A stretch of DNA of 64,000 bases from an uncultured Lachnospiraceae bacterium (GTDB lineage: Bacteria; Bacillota; Clostridia; Lachnospirales; Lachnospiraceae). The notes under the pieces are model-generated. The model saw only the letters and a list, made by a program, of their open reading frames with translations. It did not search any database and was not told the DNA's origin. Each line of letters starts with the position of its first letter. The stretch's first letter is position 1. This document shows, piece by piece, positions 31,580 through 40,518 of this stretch. Made by a program: the position numbers and the translations under genes. The stretch lies in assembly GCA_944381485.1 (NCBI GenBank), contig CALWLI010000011.1, positions 62,001 to 126,000 of the forward strand. The letters are read 5' to 3'.

Positions 31580-33574
31580 ATGACTGGAAGATTATTGAGG
31601 AGAGCGGCTTGCGCGCTGCTTGCGGCGGGCATTGCTTTTGCGCCGCCTTTGACATCATTATCAGATATAAATACTGCCTATGCTGCAGAGTGGACAGGCA
31701 GAGTGAGCGCCACATCACTTAATGTGAGAAGCGGCCCCGGCACAAGCTACAGCTCTGTGGCCAGACTTTCAAATAATGCCGAGGTCACTGTTACTTCTCA
31801 GGAATCGGGAAGCGACGGACACATATGGTATAAGATAAGGTGGTCAGGAGGCGAGGGATACGCGAGAAGCGATTATATAAGACAGCCTGTGGCTTATACT
31901 ACGGACGCTGACTTTGAGAACTATCTCAATCAGCAGGGATTTCCTGAAAGCTATAAAAACGGACTGAGGGAGCTGCATGCTCAGTATCCCAACTGGGTTT
32001 TTACAGCCCAGCATACAGGGCTCAGCTGGAATGAGATAATACCTGAGGAGAGCAAGATAGGACGTAATCTTGTCCACAAGGATTCCATATCCTCCTGGAA
32101 GTCCATAGAGGAGGGTGCCTATGACTGGGACACCTCCACCTGGGCGCCTCTGGACGGAAACGCATGGAATCCCGCTTCAAGGGAGATAATAATGCATTAT
32201 ATGGACCCGAGAAATTTTCTTACGGAGCCCTACATATTCCAATTTGAGCTTCAAAGCTATAATGAGGCTACACAGACAAGAGACGGAGTGGTAAAATTAG
32301 TTGAGGGGACCTTCCTTGCGGGAGATGCCATAGTTCCCATCGAGGGATCCATGATAAGCGGCGGTACCCCCATAGCGCCAACAGACAATACTCAGCCGGG
32401 AAATAACAGCTCTTCGGGACAGAGTCAGCCTTCATCTCAAGGAAGTGGAGGAGCTGTTGTGGGAAGCGGGCCCTCAGGCCCGGATTCAGGCTACGTAAAT
32501 TCAGGGCCCGGAGTCATCACTGCTCAGTCCACAGACATTCAGCCCGGAGTGATCATAAGCCCGGGAGCGGGAGGAAGCGGGGTTTCTGAGACAGGAGCTC
32601 CTCAGCCTGCAGCTGACGGATCGGGAACAACAGCACAGAGCACGGAGCCTGTAATGAAGTCTGTTCCCTATGTGGACATAATAATGGAAGCCGCAAGGCA
32701 GTCGGGAGTAAGCCCCTATGTATTGGCGTCCATGATAGTGCAGGAGCAGGGAAGAGACGGAAGCTCGGGCCTTATTTCGGGAACAGATTCCGCTTATCCC
32801 GGAATATACAACTTTTTCAATACGGGAGCATATGCTCACGACGGTATGGGAGTGGTGGAAGCCGGACTTAACTACGCCTCTCAGGCTTCATCCACAGGCA
32901 CGGATCTCAGACCCTGGAACAGCATAGAGAAGGCTATAATAGGAGGAGCCATAGCCTATGGAGCCAACTATGTGAACAAGGGGCAGGATACCTTCTACTT
33001 AAAGAAATTCAATGTGCAGGGCAGCAACAAATATCAGCACCAGTACATGACAAATGTGCCGGCCGCAGCTTCCGAGGGAGCAAAGGTATCGGAGGCCTAC
33101 AATGGGGACATAAAATCCACTGCACTGGTGTTCAAGATCCCTGTCTACACGGACATGCCGGAGACAGCCTGTGCGGCTCCTACCATAGACGGAAGTCCCA
33201 ACAACAAGCTGAAGCTCATAAGCATAGACGGCTTCAACTTGACACCAACATTCAATAAGGACACCACAGAGTACAGCCTTATAGTTGACAGCTCTGTTTC
33301 AAGCCTTAATATTATAGCTCAGGCTATAGATTCGGAGGCTACCGTGAGCGGTGCGGGAACAGTGGACATTGCCACAGGAATAAGCAGTGTCACCATATCC
33401 GTGACAGCGGGCAACGGTTCTGTGAGAAATTATGTTATAAATATAAGCAGAAGCGCCGGCGCGGGAACCGGAGCTGCGGATCCGAACGCAGGAACGGTTC
33501 AGGATGTTGTTTCGCCTGTAGGACCCTCTGAGGGTTCATCCGGCTCACAGCCGTCAATAATAATTATCGGATAA
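31580..33574 (+). CDS. Secreted SH3b / glucosaminidase-type cell-wall protein
   Basis: A 664-residue secreted protein. Order: signal peptide (1-36, cleavage near AYAAE), bacterial SH3 domain (about 40-100, SLNVRSGPGTSYSSVARL), a Trp-rich region (about 115-225, YPNWVFTAQHTGLSWNEII), a Pro/Ser/Gly linker (about 265-355), a glucosaminidase-like domain (about 362-500, MEAARQSGVSPYVLASMIVQEQG...YNFFNTGAYAHDGM) and a cadherin-like beta-sandwich (about 541-628). It probably binds and cleaves peptidoglycan glycan strands. The SH3b plus glucosaminidase architecture is common in Lachnospiraceae. The next gene, 12 bases on, carries the same beta-sandwich domain. Confidence 0.85.
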   Translation: MTGRLLRRAACALLAAGIAFAPPLTSLSDINTAYAAEWTGRVSATSLNVRSGPGTSYSSVARLSNNAEVTVTSQESGSDGHIWYKIRWSGGEGYARSDYIRQPVAYTTDADFENYLNQQGFPESYKNGLRELHAQYPNWVFTAQHTGLSWNEIIPEESKIGRNLVHKDSISSWKSIEEGAYDWDTSTWAPLDGNAWNPASREIIMHYMDPRNFLTEPYIFQFELQSYNEATQTRDGVVKLVEGTFLAGDAIVPIEGSMISGGTPIAPTDNTQPGNNSSSGQSQPSSQGSGGAVVGSGPSGPDSGYVNSGPGVITAQSTDIQPGVIISPGAGGSGVSETGAPQPAADGSGTTAQSTEPVMKSVPYVDIIMEAARQSGVSPYVLASMIVQEQGRDGSSGLISGTDSAYPGIYNFFNTGAYAHDGMGVVEAGLNYASQASSTGTDLRPWNSIEKAIIGGAIAYGANYVNKGQDTFYLKKFNVQGSNKYQHQYMTNVPAAASEGAKVSEAYNGDIKSTALVFKIPVYTDMPETACAAPTIDGSPNNKLKLISIDGFNLTPTFNKDTTEYSLIVDSSVSSLNIIAQAIDSEATVSGAGTVDIATGISSVTISVTAGNGSVRNYVINISRSAGAGTGAADPNAGTVQDVVSPVGPSEGSSGSQPSIIIIG

Positions 33575-33586
33575 TCAGGGAGAGTT

Positions 33587-35167
33587 ATGAAAGACAGTAA
33601 TAATGTGAAAGTAAAGAGAATATCAAAATATGTAGCGGGCATGCTGCTGATATTTGCCTTCAATTCAGTGCTGATGCTTCAGGCATTGGCCGCTACAGGT
33701 CAGATAAGCTTCAGCGACCCCACAGTCAATACCGGGGATGAGGTCAATGTGACCATGAAGATCTCGGCGGATGGCGGTGCGAAGCTTTCCGACGCCAATG
33801 TGGTCTTAAGCTATGATTCGGACAAACTGGAATTTGTGGCGGGCACCGACGCCGACGGAGGTGCGGGAACCGTTAGAGTACACGGAGCCTCAAACGGTGC
33901 AGGCAGCTCCGAGCTTCAGTACAATCTTAAATTCAATACGAAATCCGCAGGCACGGCTGCCATAAATATAAGCACTCAGGAGGTCTATGACGACGCCGAT
34001 CAGCTTGTGGAGATGAGCCATCTGGGAAATTCGACCATAACCGTGGCTGCCCCTGAGCAGGTATCAGCAAATGCGGACCTTGCTTCTCTCGCTGTAAGTC
34101 CGGGAAGCCTCAACGAGAGCTTCAGTCCGGAAGTGACCTCATACAACGTGACAGTAGGACCTTCCGTTGACAGACTTGTCATAGATGCCCCTGCGGCGGA
34201 CGGTGGAGCAAATGTTATAATCTCCGGCAATGAGGGCCTGCAGATGGGAGCAAATACCATCACTGTAAGAGTCACAGCCGCAGACGGAACGACCACAAAG
34301 GACTATGTCATCAACGTGGAAAAGCAGGAGGGCGGAGCCGAGAGCCCTGAGGGCACAGCAGAGAGCGAGACCATGGCTGAGCCTACAACAGAGGGAGTGA
34401 AGCTTTCATCCACAGGAAAGACCATAACCATAATGACTCCCGGGGCTGATGTAAGCATACCCGAGGGCTTTAAGTCAGGAACCATATCAGTGGACGGACA
34501 CAAAGTTCAGGGCTGGGTATGGGGTGCCGACACTGATCCCCAATACTGTGTTGTATACGGAATGAATGAGAACGGCGAGCTCAACTTCTACAGATATGAC
34601 ATAGCTGAAAAGACCATTCAGAGATACTTTGAGGATCCCCTTGCAGCAGGCTCTGTCAGCGGAGCACAGTATACAGAGCTTCAGCAGACCTATGACAGCC
34701 TTGTAAGAGACTACGACTTAAGATTCCTTCTCATCTGCATACTTGGAACTTTGGTTCTCATACTTCTTGCCGCAGTCATATATCTGGCAATGAAGATGAG
34801 GAAGGCACCGGGAGCTGAGAGCGGTGCAGAGCCCAAGTCAAAGCCCGCTTCCGCAGGAAAGAGCAGAGGAAGAGGCGGAGTGAAGGACAGAGCTCAAAGC
34901 ACCATGAGCTATGACTATGATGACGAGTACGGCGAGGACTATGCCGAGGAGTATGAGGACAGTGCGGATCTCAGCCACGGCTACAGCTACAAGGACGAGC
35001 CTATTGAAAGCGATACTGAGGATGTTCCTGATGAGACTCAGGTAATAGGGCAGGTCAAGAGAAGAGCTGCTGTCAAGCCCGAAAAGACCGAAAGAAAAGA
35101 GGATCAGGAGGGTACAAAGGACCGCTCGGACATATTCGACGACGAGTTCGACACCTTTGACATATAG
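33587..35167 (+). CDS. Cohesin-domain surface protein, membrane-anchored
   Basis: A 526-residue protein: signal sequence (1-36, ending ALAA), cohesin-type domain (about 38-155, ISFSDPTVNTGDEVNVTMKI, YDSDKLEFVAG), cadherin-like beta-sandwich (about 160-246), a variable stalk, one transmembrane helix (about 378-402) and a long acidic cytoplasmic tail with Tyr/Asp/Glu-rich repeats. Cohesins bind dockerins in cellulosomes, but isolated ones in non-cellulolytic bacteria have other partners. The overlap in domains and the 12-base spacing suggest it works with the upstream glucosaminidase. The large charged cytoplasmic tail suggests signalling or a cytosolic partner. Confidence 0.82.
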   Translation: MKDSNNVKVKRISKYVAGMLLIFAFNSVLMLQALAATGQISFSDPTVNTGDEVNVTMKISADGGAKLSDANVVLSYDSDKLEFVAGTDADGGAGTVRVHGASNGAGSSELQYNLKFNTKSAGTAAINISTQEVYDDADQLVEMSHLGNSTITVAAPEQVSANADLASLAVSPGSLNESFSPEVTSYNVTVGPSVDRLVIDAPAADGGANVIISGNEGLQMGANTITVRVTAADGTTTKDYVINVEKQEGGAESPEGTAESETMAEPTTEGVKLSSTGKTITIMTPGADVSIPEGFKSGTISVDGHKVQGWVWGADTDPQYCVVYGMNENGELNFYRYDIAEKTIQRYFEDPLAAGSVSGAQYTELQQTYDSLVRDYDLRFLLICILGTLVLILLAAVIYLAMKMRKAPGAESGAEPKSKPASAGKSRGRGGVKDRAQSTMSYDYDDEYGEDYAEEYEDSADLSHGYSYKDEPIESDTEDVPDETQVIGQVKRRAAVKPEKTERKEDQEGTKDRSDIFDDEFDTFDI

Positions 35168-35195
35168 TCAGCATTAAAAATTCTGCTTTAAGCTT

Positions 35196-35228
35196 CGGGA
35201 TACGGATTTTATGTCCGTATCCCGTTTT
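35196..35228 (+). terminator. Terminator after the cohesin protein
   Basis: CGGGATACGGA (35196-35206) pairs perfectly with TCCGTATCCCG (35214-35224), followed by TTTT. Confidence 0.9.
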
Positions 35229-35281
35229 GTATTTGCAGAAAAAGTTTATAAATAATTCAGAGATATATAATTCCCATTTAT

Positions 35282-35310
35282 TTGCAAAAGATTTGATCTG
35301 ATAGTATAAT
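35282..35310 (+). promoter_or_regulatory. Promoter for clpC-radA
   Basis: TTGCAA (35282-35287), 17 bases, TATAAT (35305-35310). I see no CtsR-type direct repeat (GGTCAAA) around it. Confidence 0.7.
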
Positions 35311-35345
35311 TACTATGTTTTTCCGGTTTAATTTAAGGAGGTTTT

Positions 35346-37940
35346 ATGAATCAGTTTACGGATAAAGCGAAGACAGCTCTCGAGCTTGCCTACGACAGTG
35401 CGGAGGAGCTGGGCAATAATTATATAGGGTCTGAGCACATACTCCTGGGACTTATAAGGGAGGGCAGCGGGCTTGCCGCCAATGTGCTGAGAAGAAACAA
35501 TATAGATGATGTGGGAGTTATGAAGCTGGTAAGCGGCTATGTATCGTCGGAGGAGGCCTCCCGAGGCGGAGGAAAGTCAGGATACACTCCCAGCGCAAAG
35601 CGCATATTGGAGGTCAGCTACAGAGAAGCCATGAGGTTCAATTCAGAGCTCATAGGAACAGAGCACCTTCTTATCGCCATACTCAGAGATACGGAGTGCG
35701 TAGCCACCAAGATAATAACCACCATAGGAGTCAGCATACAAAAGATATATTCTGATATATTGAAGGCCATAGGTGAGGACCTTCCTGAATACAAGGATGA
35801 GCTGAGAAAGAGAGAGGGAAAGGATAAGGAGGAATTGACTCCCACCTTAAACAAGTACTCCAGAGATCTCACTGAGCTTGCCCGCATGAATGAGCTTGAC
35901 CCTGTAATAGGGCGTCAGTCTGAGATAATGAGAGTCATAAGGATACTCTCACGCCGCACGAAGAATAATCCCTGTCTTATAGGAGAGCCGGGTGTGGGAA
36001 AGACCGCTGTGGTTGAAGGCCTTGCTCAGCTAATAGTATCAGGCGATGTCCCCGACACCATACTTAATAAGAGGCTCCTTGCCCTTGACATCAGCGCCAT
36101 GGTAGCAGGCTCAAAGTACAGAGGCGAGTTTGAGGAGAGGATAAAGAAGGTAATTGCTGAAGCCCAAAACGACGGGGATGTGCTGCTCTTTATAGACGAG
36201 CTCCACACCATTATAGGAGCGGGAGGCGCCGAGGGAGCTCTTGACGCCGCCAACATCTTAAAGCCCGCCCTTGCAAGAGGCGAGCTGCAGATAATAGGAG
36301 CTACGACTGTAGAGGAATACAGGAAGCACATAGAAAAGGACAGCGCTCTTGAGAGAAGGTTCCAGCCTGTGGAGGTACCTGAGCCTGATACCGAGGAGAG
36401 CATCAATATCCTTATGGGAATAAGGGGAAAGTACGAGCAGCACCACAAGGTCATAATAAGTGACGAGGCTGTGAGAGCTGCGGTGAAGCTCTCTCAGAGA
36501 TATATAAATGACAGATTCCTTCCTGATAAGGCTATAGATCTCATAGATGAGGCCGCCTCCAAGATAAGGATAGGTACTCACAGGGAGCCGGAGGAGATAA
36601 AGAAGCTCAAAGAGGAGGTTGCCCTTCTTGAGAGAGAGAAGGAGAGCGCCATCAAGGACGAGGACTACACAAAGGCCGGAGAGCTGAAGAAAAACCAAGA
36701 GAGAAAGAAAAAGAAGCTTGATAAGCTTATGAGCGCATGGCAGGAGGAGAAGGAGAGCTTTGACCTGACTGTCACAGAGGAAGATATTGCCGAGGTGGTT
36801 TCAGGCTGGACAAAGATACCTGTGCAGAGGCTTTCCGAGGCTGAGAGCGAGAGGATAATGCATCTTGAGACCATACTCCACGAGAGAGTTGTGGGACAGG
36901 ACGAGGCGGTGACCGCCGTTGCAAAGGCCATAAGAAGAGGAAGAGTAGGCATCAAGGACCCCAAGAGGCCCATCGGTTCATTCATGTTCCTGGGGCCTAC
37001 AGGTGTGGGTAAGACAGAGCTCTCAAAGGCTCTTTCAGAGGCTGTTTTCGGTTCGGAAAATGCCCTCATAAGGGTTGACATGTCAGAATACATGGAAAAG
37101 CACAGTGTCTCAAAGATGATAGGCTCACCGCCCGGATACGTGGGCTTTGACGAGGGAGGACAGCTCTCCGAGAAGGTGAGGAGAAATCCTTACTCGGTCA
37201 TACTTTTTGATGAGATCGAGAAGGCCCATCCGGACGTGTTCAACATACTCCTTCAGGTACTTGATGACGGACATATATCTGATGCCCAGGGAAGGAAGAT
37301 AGACTTTAAGAACACCATCATCATCATGACCTCAAATGTGGGCGCCATGAACATAATAGAGCCCAAGAGACTTGGCTTTGCCTCGGGAGATGACAGCGCT
37401 AAGGATTACAGCGACATGAAGGGCAAGGTCATGGACGAGGTAAAGCATATGTTCAAGCCGGAGTTTCTCAATCGTATAGATGAGATAATAGTTTTCCACC
37501 AGCTCAACAAGGAGCATATGCAGAAGATAGTCGACATAATGCTTAATGAGATAGTAAAGCGCACCAAGGGGCAGATGGACATAAAGCTTAAGGTATCCGA
37601 TGAGGCGAAGCAGCTTCTCATAGACAAGGGCTACGACGAAAAGTACGGAGCGAGACCCTTAAGAAGGACTATACAGAATCTTGTGGAGGATGAGCTCGCC
37701 GAGAAGATACTTGAGGGCAGCATAAAAGAGGGAGACACAGTCAGCATAAAGGTCTCACCCAAGGATAAGGAAAAACTCATAATAAAAGCCACAGCCCACA
37801 GAAGGCCGAAAAAGGACAAGGAGGAGACTACGGTACTTGATCCCTCGGCGGATATGAGGGGAGTGGATATTACAGAGATAATAGAAGCTGCCGATGAGGA
37901 GCCGAAAAAAAAGACTCGGAGGAAGACGGTTAAGAAATAA
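35346..37940 (+). CDS. clpC: ATP-dependent Clp protease ATPase subunit ClpC
   Basis: HSP100 unfoldase that feeds ClpP. Residues 1-145 are the two Clp N repeats, followed by AAA-1 (Walker [16 protein letters not shown]), the M-domain with a UVR-like segment ([15 protein letters not shown], about 430-460), and AAA-2 ([14 protein letters not shown]) with the C-terminal D2-small domain. The 864 residues are slightly longer than Bacillus ClpC because of a charged C-terminal tail ([11 protein letters not shown]). Strong AAGGAGG site. Unlike in Bacillus, no ctsR-mcsA-mcsB genes precede it, so the adaptor and repressor system is elsewhere or absent. Confidence 0.97.
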   Translation: MNQFTDKAKTALELAYDSAEELGNNYIGSEHILLGLIREGSGLAANVLRRNNIDDVGVMKLVSGYVSSEEASRGGGKSGYTPSAKRILEVSYREAMRFNSELIGTEHLLIAILRDTECVATKIITTIGVSIQKIYSDILKAIGEDLPEYKDELRKREGKDKEELTPTLNKYSRDLTELARMNELDPVIGRQSEIMRVIRILSRRTKNNPCLIGEPGVGKTAVVEGLAQLIVSGDVPDTILNKRLLALDISAMVAGSKYRGEFEERIKKVIAEAQNDGDVLLFIDELHTIIGAGGAEGALDAANILKPALARGELQIIGATTVEEYRKHIEKDSALERRFQPVEVPEPDTEESINILMGIRGKYEQHHKVIISDEAVRAAVKLSQRYINDRFLPDKAIDLIDEAASKIRIGTHREPEEIKKLKEEVALLEREKESAIKDEDYTKAGELKKNQERKKKKLDKLMSAWQEEKESFDLTVTEEDIAEVVSGWTKIPVQRLSEAESERIMHLETILHERVVGQDEAVTAVAKAIRRGRVGIKDPKRPIGSFMFLGPTGVGKTELSKALSEAVFGSENALIRVDMSEYMEKHSVSKMIGSPPGYVGFDEGGQLSEKVRRNPYSVILFDEIEKAHPDVFNILLQVLDDGHISDAQGRKIDFKNTIIIMTSNVGAMNIIEPKRLGFASGDDSAKDYSDMKGKVMDEVKHMFKPEFLNRIDEIIVFHQLNKEHMQKIVDIMLNEIVKRTKGQMDIKLKVSDEAKQLLIDKGYDEKYGARPLRRTIQNLVEDELAEKILEGSIKEGDTVSIKVSPKDKEKLIIKATAHRRPKKDKEETTVLDPSADMRGVDITEIIEAADEEPKKKTRRKTVKK

Positions 37941-39310
37941 TGAAGGGGTCTAAGACACAGACGGTTTTTTTCTGCAAAAACTGCGGATATGAATCTTCAA
38001 AATGGATGGGACAATGTCCCGCCTGCCACGAATGGAATACATTTACCGAGGAGCCTGTTGTAAAGACAGGCTCCAAAACTGTGGGCTCAGGGAAAAGAGA
38101 GCATGGAAATGCAAAACCTGTATACATACATGAGATAGATGCCTGCGAGAAGGACAGACTTTCCACAGGCTTTGATGAGCTTGACAGAGTACTGGGAGGA
38201 GGCATAGTTGAGGGCTCCATGGTACTTGTGGGAGGAGAGCCCGGAATAGGAAAATCAACACTTCTTTTACAGCTTTCAGGAAACCTGGCTGCTTCAGGAA
38301 GAAAAGTGATCTATATATCAGGAGAGGAATCCCTGAGACAGATAAAGCTGAGAGCCGACAGGATAAGGAAGATAGAGGGAGAGCTCACCTTTCTGTCGGA
38401 GACGGACGTGGACACCATAGTTAAGGTCCTGGAGGAGAGAAAACCTGATGTTGCCATAATCGACTCCATACAGACCATGTACACTGAGGAAGCCGGAACG
38501 GCTCCCGGAAGCATAACTCAGGTCAGGGAGTCGGCCTCAAGGCTTATGGTGGAGGCAAAGACAGCAGATATCGCCGTATTCCTTGTGGGTCATGTCACAA
38601 AGGAAGGCACGGTGGCAGGCCCGAGAGTACTTGAACATATGGTAGACACTGTACTCTACTTTGAGGGCAGCGGAGACATGGGCTACAGGATAATAAGGAG
38701 TGTAAAGAACAGGTTCGGCTCAACAAACGAGATAGGTGTGTTCGAGATGGGAGAGGAGGGCCTCAGAGAGGTGGTGAATCCCTCGGAACTTATGCTTGAG
38801 GGAAGACCTGAGGACGCCTGCGGAGCTGCGGTCGCCTGCCTTATGGAGGGAACGAGACCCATACTTATGGAGGTACAGGCTCTTGTCACGGAGAGCAGCT
38901 TCGGAATGCCCAGACGTCAGGCATCAGGCATAGATTACAACAGAGTAAATCTTCTTCTGGCAGTGCTGGAAAAGAGAGGCGGATTTATGATGAGCAGATG
39001 TGATGCCTATGTAAATATCACTGGAGGCATGAGAGTCACAGAGCCGGCCACGGATCTGGCTGTCGTCATGGCCATAATCTCCTCATTTAAAAACAGGGCC
39101 ATACCCTCAGACACCATAATATTCGGGGAGGTGGGACTCTCGGGAGAGGTCAGAGCTGTATCCCACGGAGATATGAGAGTCAGGGAGGCGGTGAAGCTGG
39201 GATTTAAGAGAGTTATGCTTCCCATGGCCAATATGTCAAAGCTCGGAAAAACGGAGGGTATAGAGCTGATACCGGTGAGGTCCGTATCGGAGGCGGCTTC
39301 AAAGCTGTAG
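37940..39310 (+). CDS. radA: DNA repair protein RadA
   Basis: A 456-residue RecA-like ATPase that promotes branch migration in recombinational repair. N-terminal C4 zinc finger (CKNCGYESSKWMGQCPAC, residues 12-29), Walker A GGEPGIGKST, the RadA-specific KNRFGST motif, and a C-terminal Lon-like domain (about 300-456, with GGMRVTEPATDLAV and GEVGLSGEVRAV). The ATG overlaps the clpC stop by one base, giving translational coupling, as in the clpC-radA arrangement of other Firmicutes. Confidence 0.97.
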   Translation: MKGSKTQTVFFCKNCGYESSKWMGQCPACHEWNTFTEEPVVKTGSKTVGSGKREHGNAKPVYIHEIDACEKDRLSTGFDELDRVLGGGIVEGSMVLVGGEPGIGKSTLLLQLSGNLAASGRKVIYISGEESLRQIKLRADRIRKIEGELTFLSETDVDTIVKVLEERKPDVAIIDSIQTMYTEEAGTAPGSITQVRESASRLMVEAKTADIAVFLVGHVTKEGTVAGPRVLEHMVDTVLYFEGSGDMGYRIIRSVKNRFGSTNEIGVFEMGEEGLREVVNPSELMLEGRPEDACGAAVACLMEGTRPILMEVQALVTESSFGMPRRQASGIDYNRVNLLLAVLEKRGGFMMSRCDAYVNITGGMRVTEPATDLAVVMAIISSFKNRAIPSDTIIFGEVGLSGEVRAVSHGDMRVREAVKLGFKRVMLPMANMSKLGKTEGIELIPVRSVSEAASKL

Positions 39311-39326
39311 CACTTTACCTCTATTT

Positions 39327-39362
39327 TACCCAAATACGTGTTGCCTCCCGGATGTTTGGGTA
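39327..39362 (+). promoter_or_regulatory. Inverted repeat overlapping the aldolase promoter
   Basis: TACCCAAA (39327-39334) and TTTGGGTA (39355-39362) flank the -35 box and touch the -10 box. No T tract follows, so it is more likely an operator than a terminator. Inference only. Confidence 0.45.
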
Positions 39363-39369
39363 TTATAAT
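39341..39369 (+). promoter_or_regulatory. Promoter for the transaldolase-like gene
   Basis: TTGCCT (39341-39346), 17 bases, TATAAT (39364-39369). Confidence 0.68.
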
Positions 39370-39423
39370 AAAATCAGGTTATTACCGAAAACATATTGAA
39401 ACCCAAAGGAGGTACTTTCGGAA

Positions 39424-40080
39424 ATGAAATTTTTTATTGATACCGCTAATGTGGATGAGATCAGAGAAGCCAATGACATGGGGATAATCTGCGGAGTTAC
39501 AACAAACCCCTCACTCATTGCAAAGGAAGGCAGAGACTTTAACGAGGTCATAAAGGAGATAACCTCAATAGTTGACGGCCCCATAAGCGGAGAGGTCAAG
39601 GCAACCACTACAAAGGCTGAGGACATGATAGCCGAGGGACGTGAGATCGCAAAGATACACAAGAACATGGTAGTAAAGATCCCTATGACAAAGGAGGGAT
39701 TGAAGGCTGTAAAGGTTCTCAATGCCGAGGGAATAAAGACTAATGTAACTCTGATATTCACTGCAGCACAGGCTCTCCTTGCTGCCAAGGCAGGTGCTAC
39801 CTATGTATCTCCTTTCCTGGGAAGACTTGACGACATCTCCACCTGCGGAACAGATCTCATCTACGATATAGTTCAGATATTTGACAACTATCCTGACATA
39901 AACACTGAGATCATCTGCGCATCTACCAGAAATCCCATGCACATCATTGAGTGTGCCAAGGCCGGAGCTGATATTGCTACCGTTCCCTACAAGGTACTTA
40001 TGCAGATGTTCAATCATCCCCTTACAGATGCCGGCATTGAGAAATTCAAAGCTGACTATGAGGCTGTTTTCGGCAAATAA
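39424..40080 (+). CDS. fsa: Fructose-6-phosphate aldolase / transaldolase-like protein
   Basis: A 218-residue class I aldolase of the small transaldolase (TalC/FSA) subfamily. The conserved [27 protein letters not shown] and the Schiff-base lysine K85 (NMVVKIPMT) are present, as is [17 protein letters not shown]. In Firmicutes such proteins often act as transaldolase in the pentose phosphate pathway, in E. coli FSA cleaves fructose 6-phosphate; sequence alone does not decide. Strong AAAGGAGG site. Single-gene unit between radA and tRNA-Trp, with its own promoter. Confidence 0.9.
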   Translation: MKFFIDTANVDEIREANDMGIICGVTTNPSLIAKEGRDFNEVIKEITSIVDGPISGEVKATTTKAEDMIAEGREIAKIHKNMVVKIPMTKEGLKAVKVLNAEGIKTNVTLIFTAAQALLAAKAGATYVSPFLGRLDDISTCGTDLIYDIVQIFDNYPDINTEIICASTRNPMHIIECAKAGADIATVPYKVLMQMFNHPLTDAGIEKFKADYEAVFGK

Positions 40081-40114
40081 GGTCAATTATTTCAGCGAAT
40101 TTGAAAGTCGCCTA

Positions 40115-40143
40115 TTGACATTTCCAGCGGTTTAAAGTATAGT
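40115..40143 (+). promoter_or_regulatory. Promoter for tRNA-Trp
   Basis: TTGACA (40115-40120), exactly 17 bases, TATAGT (40138-40143), placing the start of transcription just before the leader hairpin. Confidence 0.82.
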
Positions 40144-40146
40144 ATT

Positions 40147-40171
40147 CAAGGTCACTTTTTTAGTGACCTTG
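40147..40171 (+). other. Leader hairpin ahead of tRNA-Trp
   Basis: CAAGGTCACT (40147-40156) pairs perfectly with AGTGACCTTG (40162-40171) around a loop of five T. It lies between the tRNA promoter and the tRNA, eight bases before the tRNA 5' end. It could protect the leader or guide 5' processing. No T tract follows, so a terminator of the upstream gene is less likely. Confidence 0.6.
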
Positions 40172-40178
40172 AAAATTT

Positions 40179-40249
40179 AGGGGCATCATCCAATGGTAGG
40201 ATACCGGTCTCCAAAACCGTCAATGAGGGTTCGAATCCTTCTGCCCCTG
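40179..40249 (+). tRNA. tRNA-Trp (anticodon CCA)
   Basis: The acceptor stem AGGGGCA (40179-40185) pairs with TGCCCCT (40242-40248), with discriminator G40249. The D arm is ATCC/GGAT, the anticodon loop CTCCAAA gives CCA at 40211-40213, and the T arm is GAGGG-TTCGAAT-CCTTC. CCA is not encoded. The top pair of the anticodon stem is mismatched (C-T), the rest is standard. Confidence 0.96.
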
Positions 40250-40518
40250 TCAATTTCATAGGCCTTAATTTTACAGGCAGATAGTACAGAGTCAAGATCT
40301 CAATATTATAAAGGATTTTGGCTTTTTTTGTTATTATTTTATAAATTCATAGACAGTTTATAGGAAAAAAGTTCATTAACGGCAAATCGAGTTGACAGCG
40401 TTTTGAATTCATAGTAAGTTGGTAGCAAAAACATAGTCTGATTATCTTCCTCATGGTATCCGGCCGGTGCCTGACGAAAATGATAATGACCTGTTTAAAT
40501 GCACAATGGAGGAAAACT

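Noticed and set aside
36258..36698. Minus-strand open frame inside clpC
   Set aside because: Antisense to conserved ClpC sequence; no family signature.
40392..40397. TTGACA upstream of the giant surface protein
   Set aside because: No -10 box at 16-18 bases; the promoter of that gene is not identified.
40250..40518. Small gene or RNA between tRNA-Trp and the surface protein
   Set aside because: No open frame with a ribosome site and no stable hairpin with a T tract was found by eye.
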